A stretch of 64,000 nucleotides of DNA, taken from Rhodoblastus sp963804045. Its GTDB lineage: Bacteria > Pseudomonadota > Alphaproteobacteria > Rhizobiales > Beijerinckiaceae. The stretch's first letter is position 1. Each line of letters begins with the position of its first letter. Under the pieces are notes generated by a model that was not told where the DNA came from, ran no database searches, and worked only from the letters and a program-made list of their open reading frames with translations. The DNA lies in the NCBI GenBank assembly GCA_963804045.1, contig CAWDOR010000045.1:1-64000 (forward strand). Direction: 5' to 3'. Made by a program: the position numbers and the translations under genes. Shown piece by piece: positions 26,226-34,682 of the stretch.

Positions 26226-27166
26226 ACCGTTTCGGTCCGGCGACGGCCCAATATGGCCTCGCCGCGCCGTCCGTCGGCTATGCGTCAAGGCCCGCCTTCG
26301 CCCCATCGGCTCCCCGTTTCTTTCCCCGCGCCCGTCAACGCCGGCGCCGCGATCCGCTCGGCGGTCTGGCGCGCATCGCGCGTATTCCCGGCCTGGGCGC
26401 GGCCCTGACCCTGGCCTTTCTCGCCGCCGTCCTGCTTTATGGCGCGCATCGCGGCGGCGAATATGACGCCTTCGTCAAGACCAATGGCGCGCCCGCCGAC
26501 TTGCTCGCCCGCGCTCTCGGCTTCCGCGTCGACGCCGTGACCATGACCGGCCAGATCGAATTGAGCGAGGCGCAGATTCTCAAGGCCGCCGGCGTCGACA
26601 CGCGCCAGTCGCTGCTGTTCCTCGACCCCGAACAGATGCGCCAGCGGCTGCTGCAACAGCCGCTCGTGAAAAACGCCAATGTGCGCAAATTTTTGCCCAA
26701 TCGCCTGTCGATCGAGATCACCGAGCGCACCCCCTACGCCGTTTGGCAGAAAGACGGCGTCGTCAGCATTGTCGCCGCGGACGGCGCGCCGATCGACCAG
26801 TTCCGCGACGAGAAGTTCGCGCGCCTGCCCTTTGTCGTCGGCGAGGGCGCCAACACCCGGGTCGATGAATATAACACGCTGCTTGAGGCCGCCGGCGAGC
26901 TGAAATCGCGGGTGCGCGCGGGCATTCTCGCGTCGCAGCGCCGCTGGACGCTGAAAATGGACAATGGCGTCGAAATCATGCTGCCCGAAGCGGACCCGGC
27001 GGGCGCGCTGCGCAAATTGGCGCGGATGGAGAGCGACGGCCGGATTCTCGAAAAGGATATTGTCTTGCTGGATTTCCGCACCCCCAACCGTCTTTATCTG
27101 CGGCTGACCGAAGAGGCCGCCAGCGCCCGCGAGGCCGCGCACGCCGGGCATAAGGGAGGCCATTGA
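26192..27166 (+). CDS. ftsQ: cell division protein FtsQ
   Basis: FtsQ is the bitopic divisome protein that recruits FtsB/FtsL. Residues 1-70 are a basic cytoplasmic tail (PRARQRRRRDP). A membrane helix follows at about 72-90 (GLGAALTLAFLAAVLLYG), then the POTRA domain (FRVDAVTMTGQIELSEAQIL to NRLSIEITERTPYAVW) and the beta domain ending in KDIVLLDFRTPNRLYLRL. The length of 324 is normal for Alphaproteobacteria. The gene starts inside ddl and its TGA overlaps the ftsA ATG, so the cluster is tightly coupled. Confidence 0.92.
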   Translation: MDGAGRFLRSLNRFGPATAQYGLAAPSVGYASRPAFAPSAPRFFPRARQRRRRDPLGGLARIARIPGLGAALTLAFLAAVLLYGAHRGGEYDAFVKTNGAPADLLARALGFRVDAVTMTGQIELSEAQILKAAGVDTRQSLLFLDPEQMRQRLLQQPLVKNANVRKFLPNRLSIEITERTPYAVWQKDGVVSIVAADGAPIDQFRDEKFARLPFVVGEGANTRVDEYNTLLEAAGELKSRVRAGILASQRRWTLKMDNGVEIMLPEADPAGALRKLARMESDGRILEKDIVLLDFRTPNRLYLRLTEEAASAREAAHAGHKGGH

Positions 27167-28480
27167 TGCACGCCCCGCTGATCCTGCCGCGCATAAAGCC
27201 CATCGCGGCGCGCAAGGCGACAACGCTCTGCGTGCTCGACATCGGCTGCTCGAAGGTCGTCTGCCTTATCGCGCGGCTGACGCCGGTGGAAAATTCCGAC
27301 ATGCTGCGCGGGCGGACCCATCGCGCCAAGATTTCTCGGCATCGGCCATCAGCGCTCGCGCGGCGTCAAGGCCGGCGTCGTCATCAATATGGAAGAGGCG
27401 GAGGCCTCGATTCGTCTGGCCGTGGACGCCGCCGAACGCATGGCCAAGGTCCAGGTCGAGAGCGTGATCGTCGCCAATAGCGGCGGGCGGCTCGGCTCGG
27501 TCGGCTATAACGCCAATGTGCCGATCCATGGCCCCGGCGTGAGCGACGGCGACCTGCATCGCGTGCTCGAAGCCACCGCGCTGCGCACGGCGCAGCGCGG
27601 TCGCTCGGTGCTGCACAGCCTGCCCAGCGGCTTTTCGCTCGACGGCGCCGCCGGCATACGCGATCCGCGCGGCATGATGGGCGAAAGCCTCGGCGCCAAT
27701 CTCCACATCGTCAGCGCCGATTCCGCCGCGCTGCGCAATTTGATGCTGGCCATCGAGCGCTGCCATCTCCAGGTGGAGGCCGTGGTGGCGACGCCCTATG
27801 CCTCCGGCCTTTCGGTGCTGGTCGATGACGAGGCGACGCTCGGCGCCGTTGTGCTCGACATTGGCGGGGGCTCCGTGAGCATCGGCGTGTTCGAGGACAG
27901 CCGCCTGGTTCACGCCGACGCTTTTGCGCTGGGCGGACGCCATGTCACCATGGACATCGCCCGCGTGCTCAACATTCCGCTGCGCGACGCCGAGCGCCTC
28001 AAAACCCTGCATGGCAGCGCCATCTGCTCGCCTTCCGACGATCATGAGACGCTCGCCGTCGTCCAGGTCGCCGAGGACCGCTCCCATCCCGCGCATATTC
28101 CGCGCGCCCATCTCAACCGCATCATCGCGCCGCGCGTCGAAGAAATTCTCGAGCTGGTCCGCGACCGGCTCAACGCCTCGGGACACCCGGTATTGTCAGG
28201 GCGGCGCGTGGTGCTGACCGGAGGCGCCAGCCAGCTCACCGGCCTGCCCGAGGCGGCCCGGCGCATTATCGGCGGTCAGATCCGCGTGGGGCGGCCGCTC
28301 GGCGCCCAGGGCCTGCCGGACTCCGCCAAAAACCCCGGCTTCGCCGCCGCAGTTGGCTTGCTGATCTATCCGCAATTCGCCGGCTCCGAATATTTCGAGC
28401 CGGGACGCCATGGCCGGCCGGTCGCCGTCCAGGCCGGCTATTTGGGCCGCGTCGGCCGCTGGTTGAAAGAGAGTTTTTGA
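27166..28480 (+). CDS. ftsA: cell division protein FtsA (frame broken by one base)
   Basis: FtsA is the actin-like membrane tether of FtsZ. Part one contains LCVLDIGCSKVVCLIARL (phosphate 1 loop). After THRAKI the frame must move by one base: ATTTCTCGGC at 27331-27340 has one T too many, and without it the text reads ILGIGHQRSRGVKAGVVINMEEAE. Part two holds the 1C subdomain, the phosphate 2 loop VVLDIGGGSVSIGVFE, the adenosine motif VVLTGGASQLTGLPE, and a C-terminal amphipathic helix (GRVGRWLKESF) for membrane binding. FtsA is essential, so an indel error is far more likely than a broken gene. Confidence 0.92.
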
Positions 28481-28616
28481 CCGTCCCGCTAAGGTTTTCT
28501 TAGGAAAACTCGCGTCACGTCAACGAAAAATTAACGATATTCAGGCTGGATCGAAGGCAGTTTGGGCGAACTGAAACAGATGCGCCGGGAACCGGACGAG
28601 GATCAAGAGGGTGACG

Positions 28617-30446
28617 ATGACCATCAATCTGCAAGCGCCGCAGTTGCGCGAACTCAAGCCCAGAATCATGGTTTGCGGCGTCGGCGGCGCCGGCGGCAAC
28701 GCCGTCAACAACATGATCGCCTCCGGCCTCGCCGGCGTGGATTTCATCGTCGCCAACACCGACGCCCAGGCGCTGACCAGCAGCAGGGCGGAACGCATCA
28801 TCCAGATGGGTCTCCAGGTCACCGAAGGCCTCGGCGCCGGCTCGCAGCCTGAAATCGGCCGCGCCTCGGCCGAAGAGGCCATGGAGGAGATCCGCGACCA
28901 TCTCACCGGCGCGCATATGTGCTTCGTCACCGCCGGCATGGGCGGCGGCACCGGCACCGGCGCCGCCCCGGTCATCGCCCGCACCGCGCGCGACATGGGC
29001 ATTCTCACGGTCGGCGTCGTCACCAAGCCGTTCCAGTTCGAAGGCGCCCGCCGCATGCGCATCGCCGATTTCGGCATTGAGGAATTGCACAAGGCGGTCG
29101 ATACGCTGATCGTCATTCCCAATCAGAACCTGTTCCGCGTCGCCAACGAAAAAACCACTTTCGCCGACGCCTTTTCCATGGCCGACCAGGTGCTCTATTC
29201 CGGCGTCGCCTGCATCACCGATCTGATGGTGCGCGAAGGCCTGATCAATCTCGATTTCGCCGACGTGCGCGCCATCATGCGCGACATGGGCAAGGCGATG
29301 ATGGGCACGGGCGAAGCCTCCGGCGACCGCCGCGCCATTCTCGCCGCCGAGGCGGCGATCGCCAATCCGCTGCTCGACGAAGTCTCGATGAAGGGCGCCC
29401 GCGGCCTGCTGATCTCGATCACCGGCGGCAACGACCTCACCCTCTATGAAGTCGACGAAGCCGCCAGCCGCATCCGCCAGGAAGTGGACGAGGACGCCAA
29501 TATCATCCTCGGCGCGACCTTCGACTCCAGCCTCGACGGCATCATCCGCGTTTCCGTGGTCGCCACCGGCATCGACAAGCCCGCCGGCGCGCTCGATCTC
29601 AGCGAACAGCGCCTGGCCGAAGCCGGAGAGCGGCTGCGCGCCCAGGCCGCCGCCCGCGCCGCCGAACAGGCCCTGGCCGCCGCCCGCGCCCAGCAGGCGC
29701 AGAGCGCCGCCCAGGAGCAGGCGCCCGTCGCCCCGCAGGCCTATGCGCCCGAACCCGCGCCGGTCGCCGAAACCGCGGCCCCGGTCGAAGCCGCCCCGAT
29801 CCAGCAGCCGGCCTTCGCCCCGGCGCAGCCGCAGGCGCAGCAGGCCTATGCCCCGCAGGCCCACGCCCCCCAGGCGCAAGCGCCGCAGAGCTACGCGCCG
29901 CAGGCTTACGCCCCCCAGCCCCAGCCCGCGCAGGCTTACGCCCCGGCCTATGCGCCGCATCACGCCGACGTGCAGCTCACCCGCGTTCAGCCGCAGCCCT
30001 ATCGCGAACCGGCGCCGGCGCCGCAAATGCGCCAGGAAGCCCCCGCTCAGGCGCCGGCCGTGTTCATTCCGCCGGCCGCCGAACAGCCGGCCCAGCCGCG
30101 CCGCATGCCCACGGTCGACGACCTGCCGCTGCCGGGCCAGCAATTGGTGCGCGCTCAGGGCATGGCCGGCGCCCCCGAACCCGAATCGCGCCGCCGCACG
30201 CTTCTCGAGCGCCTTGCCAATTTCGGCATGAGCCGCGCCGAGGAAATGCGCGCCGCGCAGCCACAGCTTTCCGCGCCGGTCGCGCCGCAACAGGCGCAAC
30301 CCTCGCCGGTCCATGCGGAATACGCCAAGCGCCCGACGATGGCGCCCCGCCCCGCCGGCCCGATCGACACCCACGGCCGCGCCATGCCGCGCGCCGAGGA
30401 AGATCAACTGGAGATTCCGGCCTTCCTGCGCCGCCAGTCGCGCTGA
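28617..30446 (+). CDS. ftsZ: cell division protein FtsZ with long Pro/Gln/Ala linker
   Basis: FtsZ is the tubulin-like GTPase forming the division ring. The GTPase core covers about residues 1-320, with the signature GGGTGTG at 109-115 and the T7 loop NLDFADVRAIM. The C-terminal FtsA-binding peptide EIPAFLRR is at the end. Between them is a 270-residue intrinsically disordered linker rich in Pro, Gln and Ala with repeated QAYAP units. The total of 609 residues is long, as is common in Rhizobiales. ATG at 28617 is preferred over GTG at 28611 because it gives the family start MTINL. A strong terminator follows. Confidence 0.96.
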   Translation: MTINLQAPQLRELKPRIMVCGVGGAGGNAVNNMIASGLAGVDFIVANTDAQALTSSRAERIIQMGLQVTEGLGAGSQPEIGRASAEEAMEEIRDHLTGAHMCFVTAGMGGGTGTGAAPVIARTARDMGILTVGVVTKPFQFEGARRMRIADFGIEELHKAVDTLIVIPNQNLFRVANEKTTFADAFSMADQVLYSGVACITDLMVREGLINLDFADVRAIMRDMGKAMMGTGEASGDRRAILAAEAAIANPLLDEVSMKGARGLLISITGGNDLTLYEVDEAASRIRQEVDEDANIILGATFDSSLDGIIRVSVVATGIDKPAGALDLSEQRLAEAGERLRAQAAARAAEQALAAARAQQAQSAAQEQAPVAPQAYAPEPAPVAETAAPVEAAPIQQPAFAPAQPQAQQAYAPQAHAPQAQAPQSYAPQAYAPQPQPAQAYAPAYAPHHADVQLTRVQPQPYREPAPAPQMRQEAPAQAPAVFIPPAAEQPAQPRRMPTVDDLPLPGQQLVRAQGMAGAPEPESRRRTLLERLANFGMSRAEEMRAAQPQLSAPVAPQQAQPSPVHAEYAKRPTMAPRPAGPIDTHGRAMPRAEEDQLEIPAFLRRQSR

Positions 30447-30469
30447 GCCTGTAAAGGCTTCCGAAAAAG

Positions 30470-30492
30470 CCCGCCGCAAGGCGGGTTTTTTT
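30470..30492 (+). terminator. intrinsic terminator after ftsZ
   Basis: A 6-bp G-C stem (CCCGCC at 30470-30475, GGCGGG at 30480-30485) is closed by the GNRA-type loop GCAA and followed by seven T (30486-30492). It lies 24 bases after the ftsZ stop and closes the ddl-ftsZ unit. Confidence 0.9.
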
Positions 30493-30874
30493 GTGCTCGA
30501 GTTTTGATTCAGATCAAGGAAGTCATAACTGGTTAACCTTCCCCACAGTCAACAATCGATTCGCGCGCGCCATTCGACATTTCGCCAACAATTCTTTAAG
30601 GCGACCTGATTAACCGTCGAATCGCCTGCGCGCCGCCAGTTGCGGGCTGTGGCGAAAAGACGGTTAATTTGTAACAGCCGCGTAAGAAAGTTTGATTTGG
30701 TTTGACGCCCGGTCAAGTTTACCTTCTTCACGTGGCGCTCTCAAAAGCGCCTTTCGCTTATGGACTGCGGCTTTGGGCCTCCCATTCCAATGCGGCGTAA
30801 GCGAGGCGAAAATATAACGGCGCCACCGTTTCGACCCAAGGTCGAACAGCGGGGCCAAGAAGATCGGGACAAGA
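30493..30874. other. ftsZ-lpxC intergenic region, leader of lpxC
   Basis: These 382 bases hold no credible gene. They contain GGTTAACC near 30531, two further TTAA elements, and a 6-bp hairpin (GGCGCT at 30734-30739, AGCGCC at 30746-30751) that may lie in the lpxC leader. TTAA elements recall CtrA half-sites, but the TTAA-N7-TTAA spacing is not met, so I make no regulator claim. The lpxC promoter must be here. Confidence 0.5.
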
Positions 30875-31822
30875 ATGAAGCCGAGCCATCAGACCACCCT
30901 CCGGGATCGCGCAATCGTCTCGGGAGGCATTGGGGTGCACTCCGGCAAGCCTGTACGTCTCGTTCTCAATCCCGCCGAAGCCGATCACGGTCTGGTGTTC
31001 CAGCGCACCGGCCTCGCCGATGGCGCCAGCCGCCGCATCGAGGCGCGCCATTCCAAGGTCACCATGACCGATCTGTGCACGGTGATCGGCGAAGACGGCA
31101 AGAATCTCGTCGCCACCATCGAGCATCTGGTCGCCGCCTTGCGCGGTCTCAATGTCGACAATTGCCTGATTGAGGTCGATGGTCCGGAAACCCCGATCAT
31201 GGATGGTTCGGCGGAGGCCTTCGTCGAAGCCATTGACCGCGTCGGCGTTCGCCAGCTCGCCGCGCCGCGCCGCTATATAAAGATTCTCAAGACCGTACGC
31301 ATCGAGCAGGGTCGCGGCTATTCCGAACTGCGTCCGGCCGAAGGCGGCTTTCGCCTCGATGTCGAGATTGATTTCAACAATCCCGTCATCGGTCGCCAGC
31401 GCAAGATTCTCGATCTCGACCCCCAGGCTTTCCGCCGCGAACTCGCCCGCGCCCGCACCTTCGGCTTCCTCGCCGATGTGGAAAAACTGACCAAGATGGG
31501 CTTCGCTCTTGGCGCCTCGCTGGAAAACTCGGTCGGCATCGATGGCGACCGCATCCTCAATCCCGAGGGCCTGCGCTACACCGACGAATTCGTCCGCCAC
31601 AAGATGCTCGACGCCGTGGGCGATCTGGCTCTGGCCGGCGCGCCCTTGATCGGCGCCTATCAATCCTATTGCGGCGGCCACAAGATGAATGTCGCCGTGC
31701 TCGACGCGCTGTTCGCCGACCGCTCGGCTTGGCGCTGGGTCGAGGCTCCCGCCAGCCGCGAAGGCGCCCGCGCCGACCTCAGCCTGGCGGTCGCCCCGGC
31801 CTTCCTGCCGGAACGCAACTGA
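30875..31822 (+). CDS. lpxC: UDP-3-O-acyl-N-acetylglucosamine deacetylase LpxC
   Basis: LpxC is the zinc deacetylase that commits UDP-GlcNAc derivatives to lipid A. The active-site parts are all seen: Glu83-His84 in TIEHLVAAL, His242 and Asp246 in RHKMLDAVGDLALAG (zinc ligands with His84), and the general-acid His269 in GGHKMN. MDGSA (109-113) is the conserved nucleotide-contact loop. The 315-residue length is normal. Its position after ftsZ is conserved across Proteobacteria, here separated by a terminator and its own leader. Confidence 0.96.
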   Translation: MKPSHQTTLRDRAIVSGGIGVHSGKPVRLVLNPAEADHGLVFQRTGLADGASRRIEARHSKVTMTDLCTVIGEDGKNLVATIEHLVAALRGLNVDNCLIEVDGPETPIMDGSAEAFVEAIDRVGVRQLAAPRRYIKILKTVRIEQGRGYSELRPAEGGFRLDVEIDFNNPVIGRQRKILDLDPQAFRRELARARTFGFLADVEKLTKMGFALGASLENSVGIDGDRILNPEGLRYTDEFVRHKMLDAVGDLALAGAPLIGAYQSYCGGHKMNVAVLDALFADRSAWRWVEAPASREGARADLSLAVAPAFLPERN

Positions 31823-31889
31823 GCCAACCTTAAAATTGCCGCAAAAGCCGGGCTTTGCTGATCCGGAGCCGCCCTGGTTTTTATCGCAC

Positions 31890-31919
31890 CGGCGCCGCTA
31901 TGGCGCCGTGGCGCTTTTT
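31890..31919 (+). terminator. possible terminator after lpxC
   Basis: CGGCGCC (31890-31896) and GGCGCCG (31902-31908) pair around a five-base loop. A run of five T starts only six bases after the stem, so the signal is weaker than a textbook terminator. It lies between lpxC and bamD. Confidence 0.4.
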
Positions 31920-31960
31920 GCGTTAAACCTTCCGCGCGCGGCGCTAGACCGCCCGCCAAG

Positions 31961-32845
31961 ATGAGCCTGGCAATGATATTGAAGCGTGAGATCGGCCTGA
32001 CATTCCTTTGCGCGCTGGCTGGCGCGCTCTGTCTTCCCTCGGCGCCCGCCCTGGCCTTTTCCTGGGACGACATCAATCCCTTTGGCCCCAGCAAATATGA
32101 GCAAAAGGTCGATCCGGCCGTGCCGCCGGACCATTTCTATAATGATGGCCTGAGCAAGCTCGAAAAGAGCGACTATGAAAACTCGGCGAAAAGATTCGGC
32201 GATCTGCAGAAGAAATATCCATTCACGCCCTGGGCGCGCAAAGCCCTGCTGATGGAGGTCTACGCCTATTACAAGGACGGCAAATCCACGGAAACCGTCA
32301 GCGCCGCAGACCGCTATATCTCGCTCTATCCGGGCACGCCGGAAACGCCCTACGCCACCTATCTCGCGGGACAGGCGCTTTATGAAAACATGCCTGACGT
32401 CAACCGTGACCAGAGCCATGTTCTCAAGGCGATCAAATATTTCCAGACCGTCGTGGAGAAATACCCGAATTCGGAATATGCCGCCGATTCGCGCTACAAG
32501 GTGCTGGTGGCGCGCGACCAGCTCGCCGGCTACGAACTGACCGTCGGCCGCTATTACATGAAAAAGCAGAATTTCGCCGCAGCGATCAACCGCTTCCGCG
32601 AGGTCCTGTTCAAATATCAGGACACCCGCGAATCCGAAGAGGCGCTGGAGCGTCTGACCGAGGCCTATCTGGCGATCGGCGTGAACCAGGAAGCGCAGAC
32701 CGCGGCCGCGGTGCTTGGGCATAATTTCCCCAACTCGCCCTGGTACCGCGAAGCCCTGGATCGATTGAAGGGCGAGGGGCTTTCGCCGCAAGACCATGCG
32801 GACTCCTGGATTTCCAAGGCTTTTCACAAGGTCGGCATGAGCTGA
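31961..32845 (+). CDS. bamD: outer membrane assembly factor BamD
   Basis: BamD is the essential TPR-type partner of BamA in inserting outer-membrane proteins. A hydrophobic N-terminal signal (about residues 10-31, ending APALA) is followed by five TPR-like helical pairs: FYNDGLSKLEKSDYENSAKRF, TPWARKALLMEVYAYYK, EKYPNSEYAADSRY and REVLFKYQDTRESEEALERL. BamD is normally a lipoprotein, but I see no standard lipobox here; the Cys near residue 24 stands in ALCLPS, a poor match. The start is ATG at 31961 or 31973. It precedes recN, as in other Alphaproteobacteria. Confidence 0.9.
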   Translation: MSLAMILKREIGLTFLCALAGALCLPSAPALAFSWDDINPFGPSKYEQKVDPAVPPDHFYNDGLSKLEKSDYENSAKRFGDLQKKYPFTPWARKALLMEVYAYYKDGKSTETVSAADRYISLYPGTPETPYATYLAGQALYENMPDVNRDQSHVLKAIKYFQTVVEKYPNSEYAADSRYKVLVARDQLAGYELTVGRYYMKKQNFAAAINRFREVLFKYQDTRESEEALERLTEAYLAIGVNQEAQTAAAVLGHNFPNSPWYREALDRLKGEGLSPQDHADSWISKAFHKVGMS

Positions 32846-32925
32846 GACCTTTCTTGCCTTTGCCCGGGGTTTTTGCGAAAAACTGAAGTTCATCCTTTTT
32901 CGCACCCCGCTTTGGAAAGTCGCGA

Positions 32926-34596
32926 ATGCTCGTCCAGCTTTCGATCCGCGACATCGTCCTGATTGACCGGCTGGAGCTGGATTTCGCCTCGGGCATGACG
33001 GTCCTCACCGGCGAGACCGGCGCCGGCAAAAGCATTTTGCTCGACGCGTTCTCGCTGGCGCTCGGCGGGCGCGGCGATGGGGCGCTGGTGCGCGCCGGCC
33101 AGAGCCAGGGCCAGGTCATCGCCGTCTTCGATCCGCCGCTCGACCATCCCGCCCGCCAGGCCGCCGCCGATCAGGAGCTGGAAATCGACGGCGATCTGAT
33201 CCTGCGCCGCGTGCAAATGGCCGACGGCCGCAGCCGCGCCTATGTCAACGACCAGCCGGTGAGCATCCAGGTCCTGCGCGCGATAGGGCGGGAACTGGTC
33301 GAGATTCACGGCCAGCACGACGACCGCGCCCTGGCCGACCCAGCCCTGCATCGCACGCTGGTGGATGCGTTCGGCGGGCTGGAGCCGCTCGCCGAGCAGA
33401 CCCGCTCGGCCCATATGCAATGGCGCCATGCGGAAAAATCGCTGCGCGAGGAGCAGGACAAGGTCGAACTGGCCCGCAAGGAAGGCGATTATCTGCGCCA
33501 TGCCTTCGCAGAACTGTCGAAACTCGGACCCGAACCGGGCGAGGAGGAGCGGCTCGCCGGCGAGCGCGCCGCGATGATGCAGGCCGAAAAAGTCTTCGGC
33601 GATCTGCGCGACGCGCAGGACAGCGTCTCCGGCGACGGCTCGCCGCTGGCCACGCTGTCGGCGACGCTGCGCCGCCTCGACCGCCGGCAGCCGCAGGCGC
33701 CCGCCCTCATCGATCCCTGCCTCAAGGCGCTCGACGCCGCGCTCAACGCCCTGGACAACGCCCAGCAGGCGCTAGATCAGGCCCTGCGCGACGCCCGCTT
33801 CGATCCGCGTGATCTGGAGCGGGTCGAGGAGCGCCTGTTCGCGCTGCGCGCCGCCGCGCGCAAATATGGCGCCCCGGTGGAAAGCCTCGCCGCGCTGGCG
33901 CGAAAAATCTCCGACGATCTCGCGGCGCTGGACGCCAGCGAGGACCGGCTGAAACTTCTGGCGCAAGAGCGCGACGCGGCGCAGGACCAGTTCCGCGCCT
34001 GCTGCGCGCGTTTGAGCAAGGCGCGCAAAAAGGCCGCCGCCGAACTCGACAAGGCGGTCAACGCCGAATTGCCGCCGCTGAAGCTGGAGCGCGCGCGGTT
34101 TTCCACGGAGATCGCCTCGGACGAATCGGGCGCCAACGCCGACGGCGCCGAAAAAATCGAATTCTGGGTGCAAACCAATCCCGGCGCGCGCCCCGGCCCG
34201 ATGATGAAAGTCGCCTCGGGCGGCGAATTGTCGCGTTTCATGCTGGCGCTGAAAGTGGTGCTGGCGGATCGCGGCTCGGCGCCGACCCTGGTGTTCGACG
34301 AGATCGATTCCGGCGCCGGCGGCGCGGTGGCCGACGCCATCGGCCAGAGGCTGGCGCGACTTGCGGAAAAGGTGCAGGTGCTCACCGTCACCCACGCCCC
34401 GCAGGTCGCGGCGCGGGCCGGAAAGCATTTGCGCATTTCCAAGGACATCGCCGACAAGGGCGCGCGCGCGGCGACCAGCGTCGCGCCGCTGGAAGACCGC
34501 CACCGCCTGGAAGAAATCGCCCGCATGCTCTCCGGCGCGAAAATCACCGACGAGGCGCGCGCGGCGGCGGCGAAGCTGATGGACGGGGCGGAATAG
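32926..34596 (+). CDS. recN: DNA repair protein RecN
   Basis: RecN is the SMC-like ATPase of double-strand-break repair. At 556 residues it has the Walker A GETGAGKS at 29-36, a long Glu/Arg/Ala-rich coiled coil (about 150-365), and the C-terminal signature ASGGELSRFMLAL. Walker B LVFDEIDSGAGG and the H-loop TVTHAPQVAARA follow. Length and motif order are complete. It lies between bamD and ligA, a conserved neighbourhood. Confidence 0.95.
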   Translation: MLVQLSIRDIVLIDRLELDFASGMTVLTGETGAGKSILLDAFSLALGGRGDGALVRAGQSQGQVIAVFDPPLDHPARQAAADQELEIDGDLILRRVQMADGRSRAYVNDQPVSIQVLRAIGRELVEIHGQHDDRALADPALHRTLVDAFGGLEPLAEQTRSAHMQWRHAEKSLREEQDKVELARKEGDYLRHAFAELSKLGPEPGEEERLAGERAAMMQAEKVFGDLRDAQDSVSGDGSPLATLSATLRRLDRRQPQAPALIDPCLKALDAALNALDNAQQALDQALRDARFDPRDLERVEERLFALRAAARKYGAPVESLAALARKISDDLAALDASEDRLKLLAQERDAAQDQFRACCARLSKARKKAAAELDKAVNAELPPLKLERARFSTEIASDESGANADGAEKIEFWVQTNPGARPGPMMKVASGGELSRFMLALKVVLADRGSAPTLVFDEIDSGAGGAVADAIGQRLARLAEKVQVLTVTHAPQVAARAGKHLRISKDIADKGARAATSVAPLEDRHRLEEIARMLSGAKITDEARAAAAKLMDGAE

Positions 34597-34682
34597 CGCG
34601 ACACGACCGACGCCTTGGAGCTTTGGCGAGCAAAACCGCTCGACGTCTCGCCTTCGCCGCCGAATTTCGCTAATTTCCCGCC

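Noticed and set aside
28515..30479. A 654-codon open frame on the strand opposite ftsZ
   Set aside because: It is the mirror of a strongly conserved gene. Long antisense frames are normal in high-GC DNA with G/C-rich third positions, and the translated text shows no domain.
30520..30680. CtrA binding sites upstream of lpxC
   Set aside because: Several TTAA elements occur, but none has the seven-base spacing of a full CtrA site.
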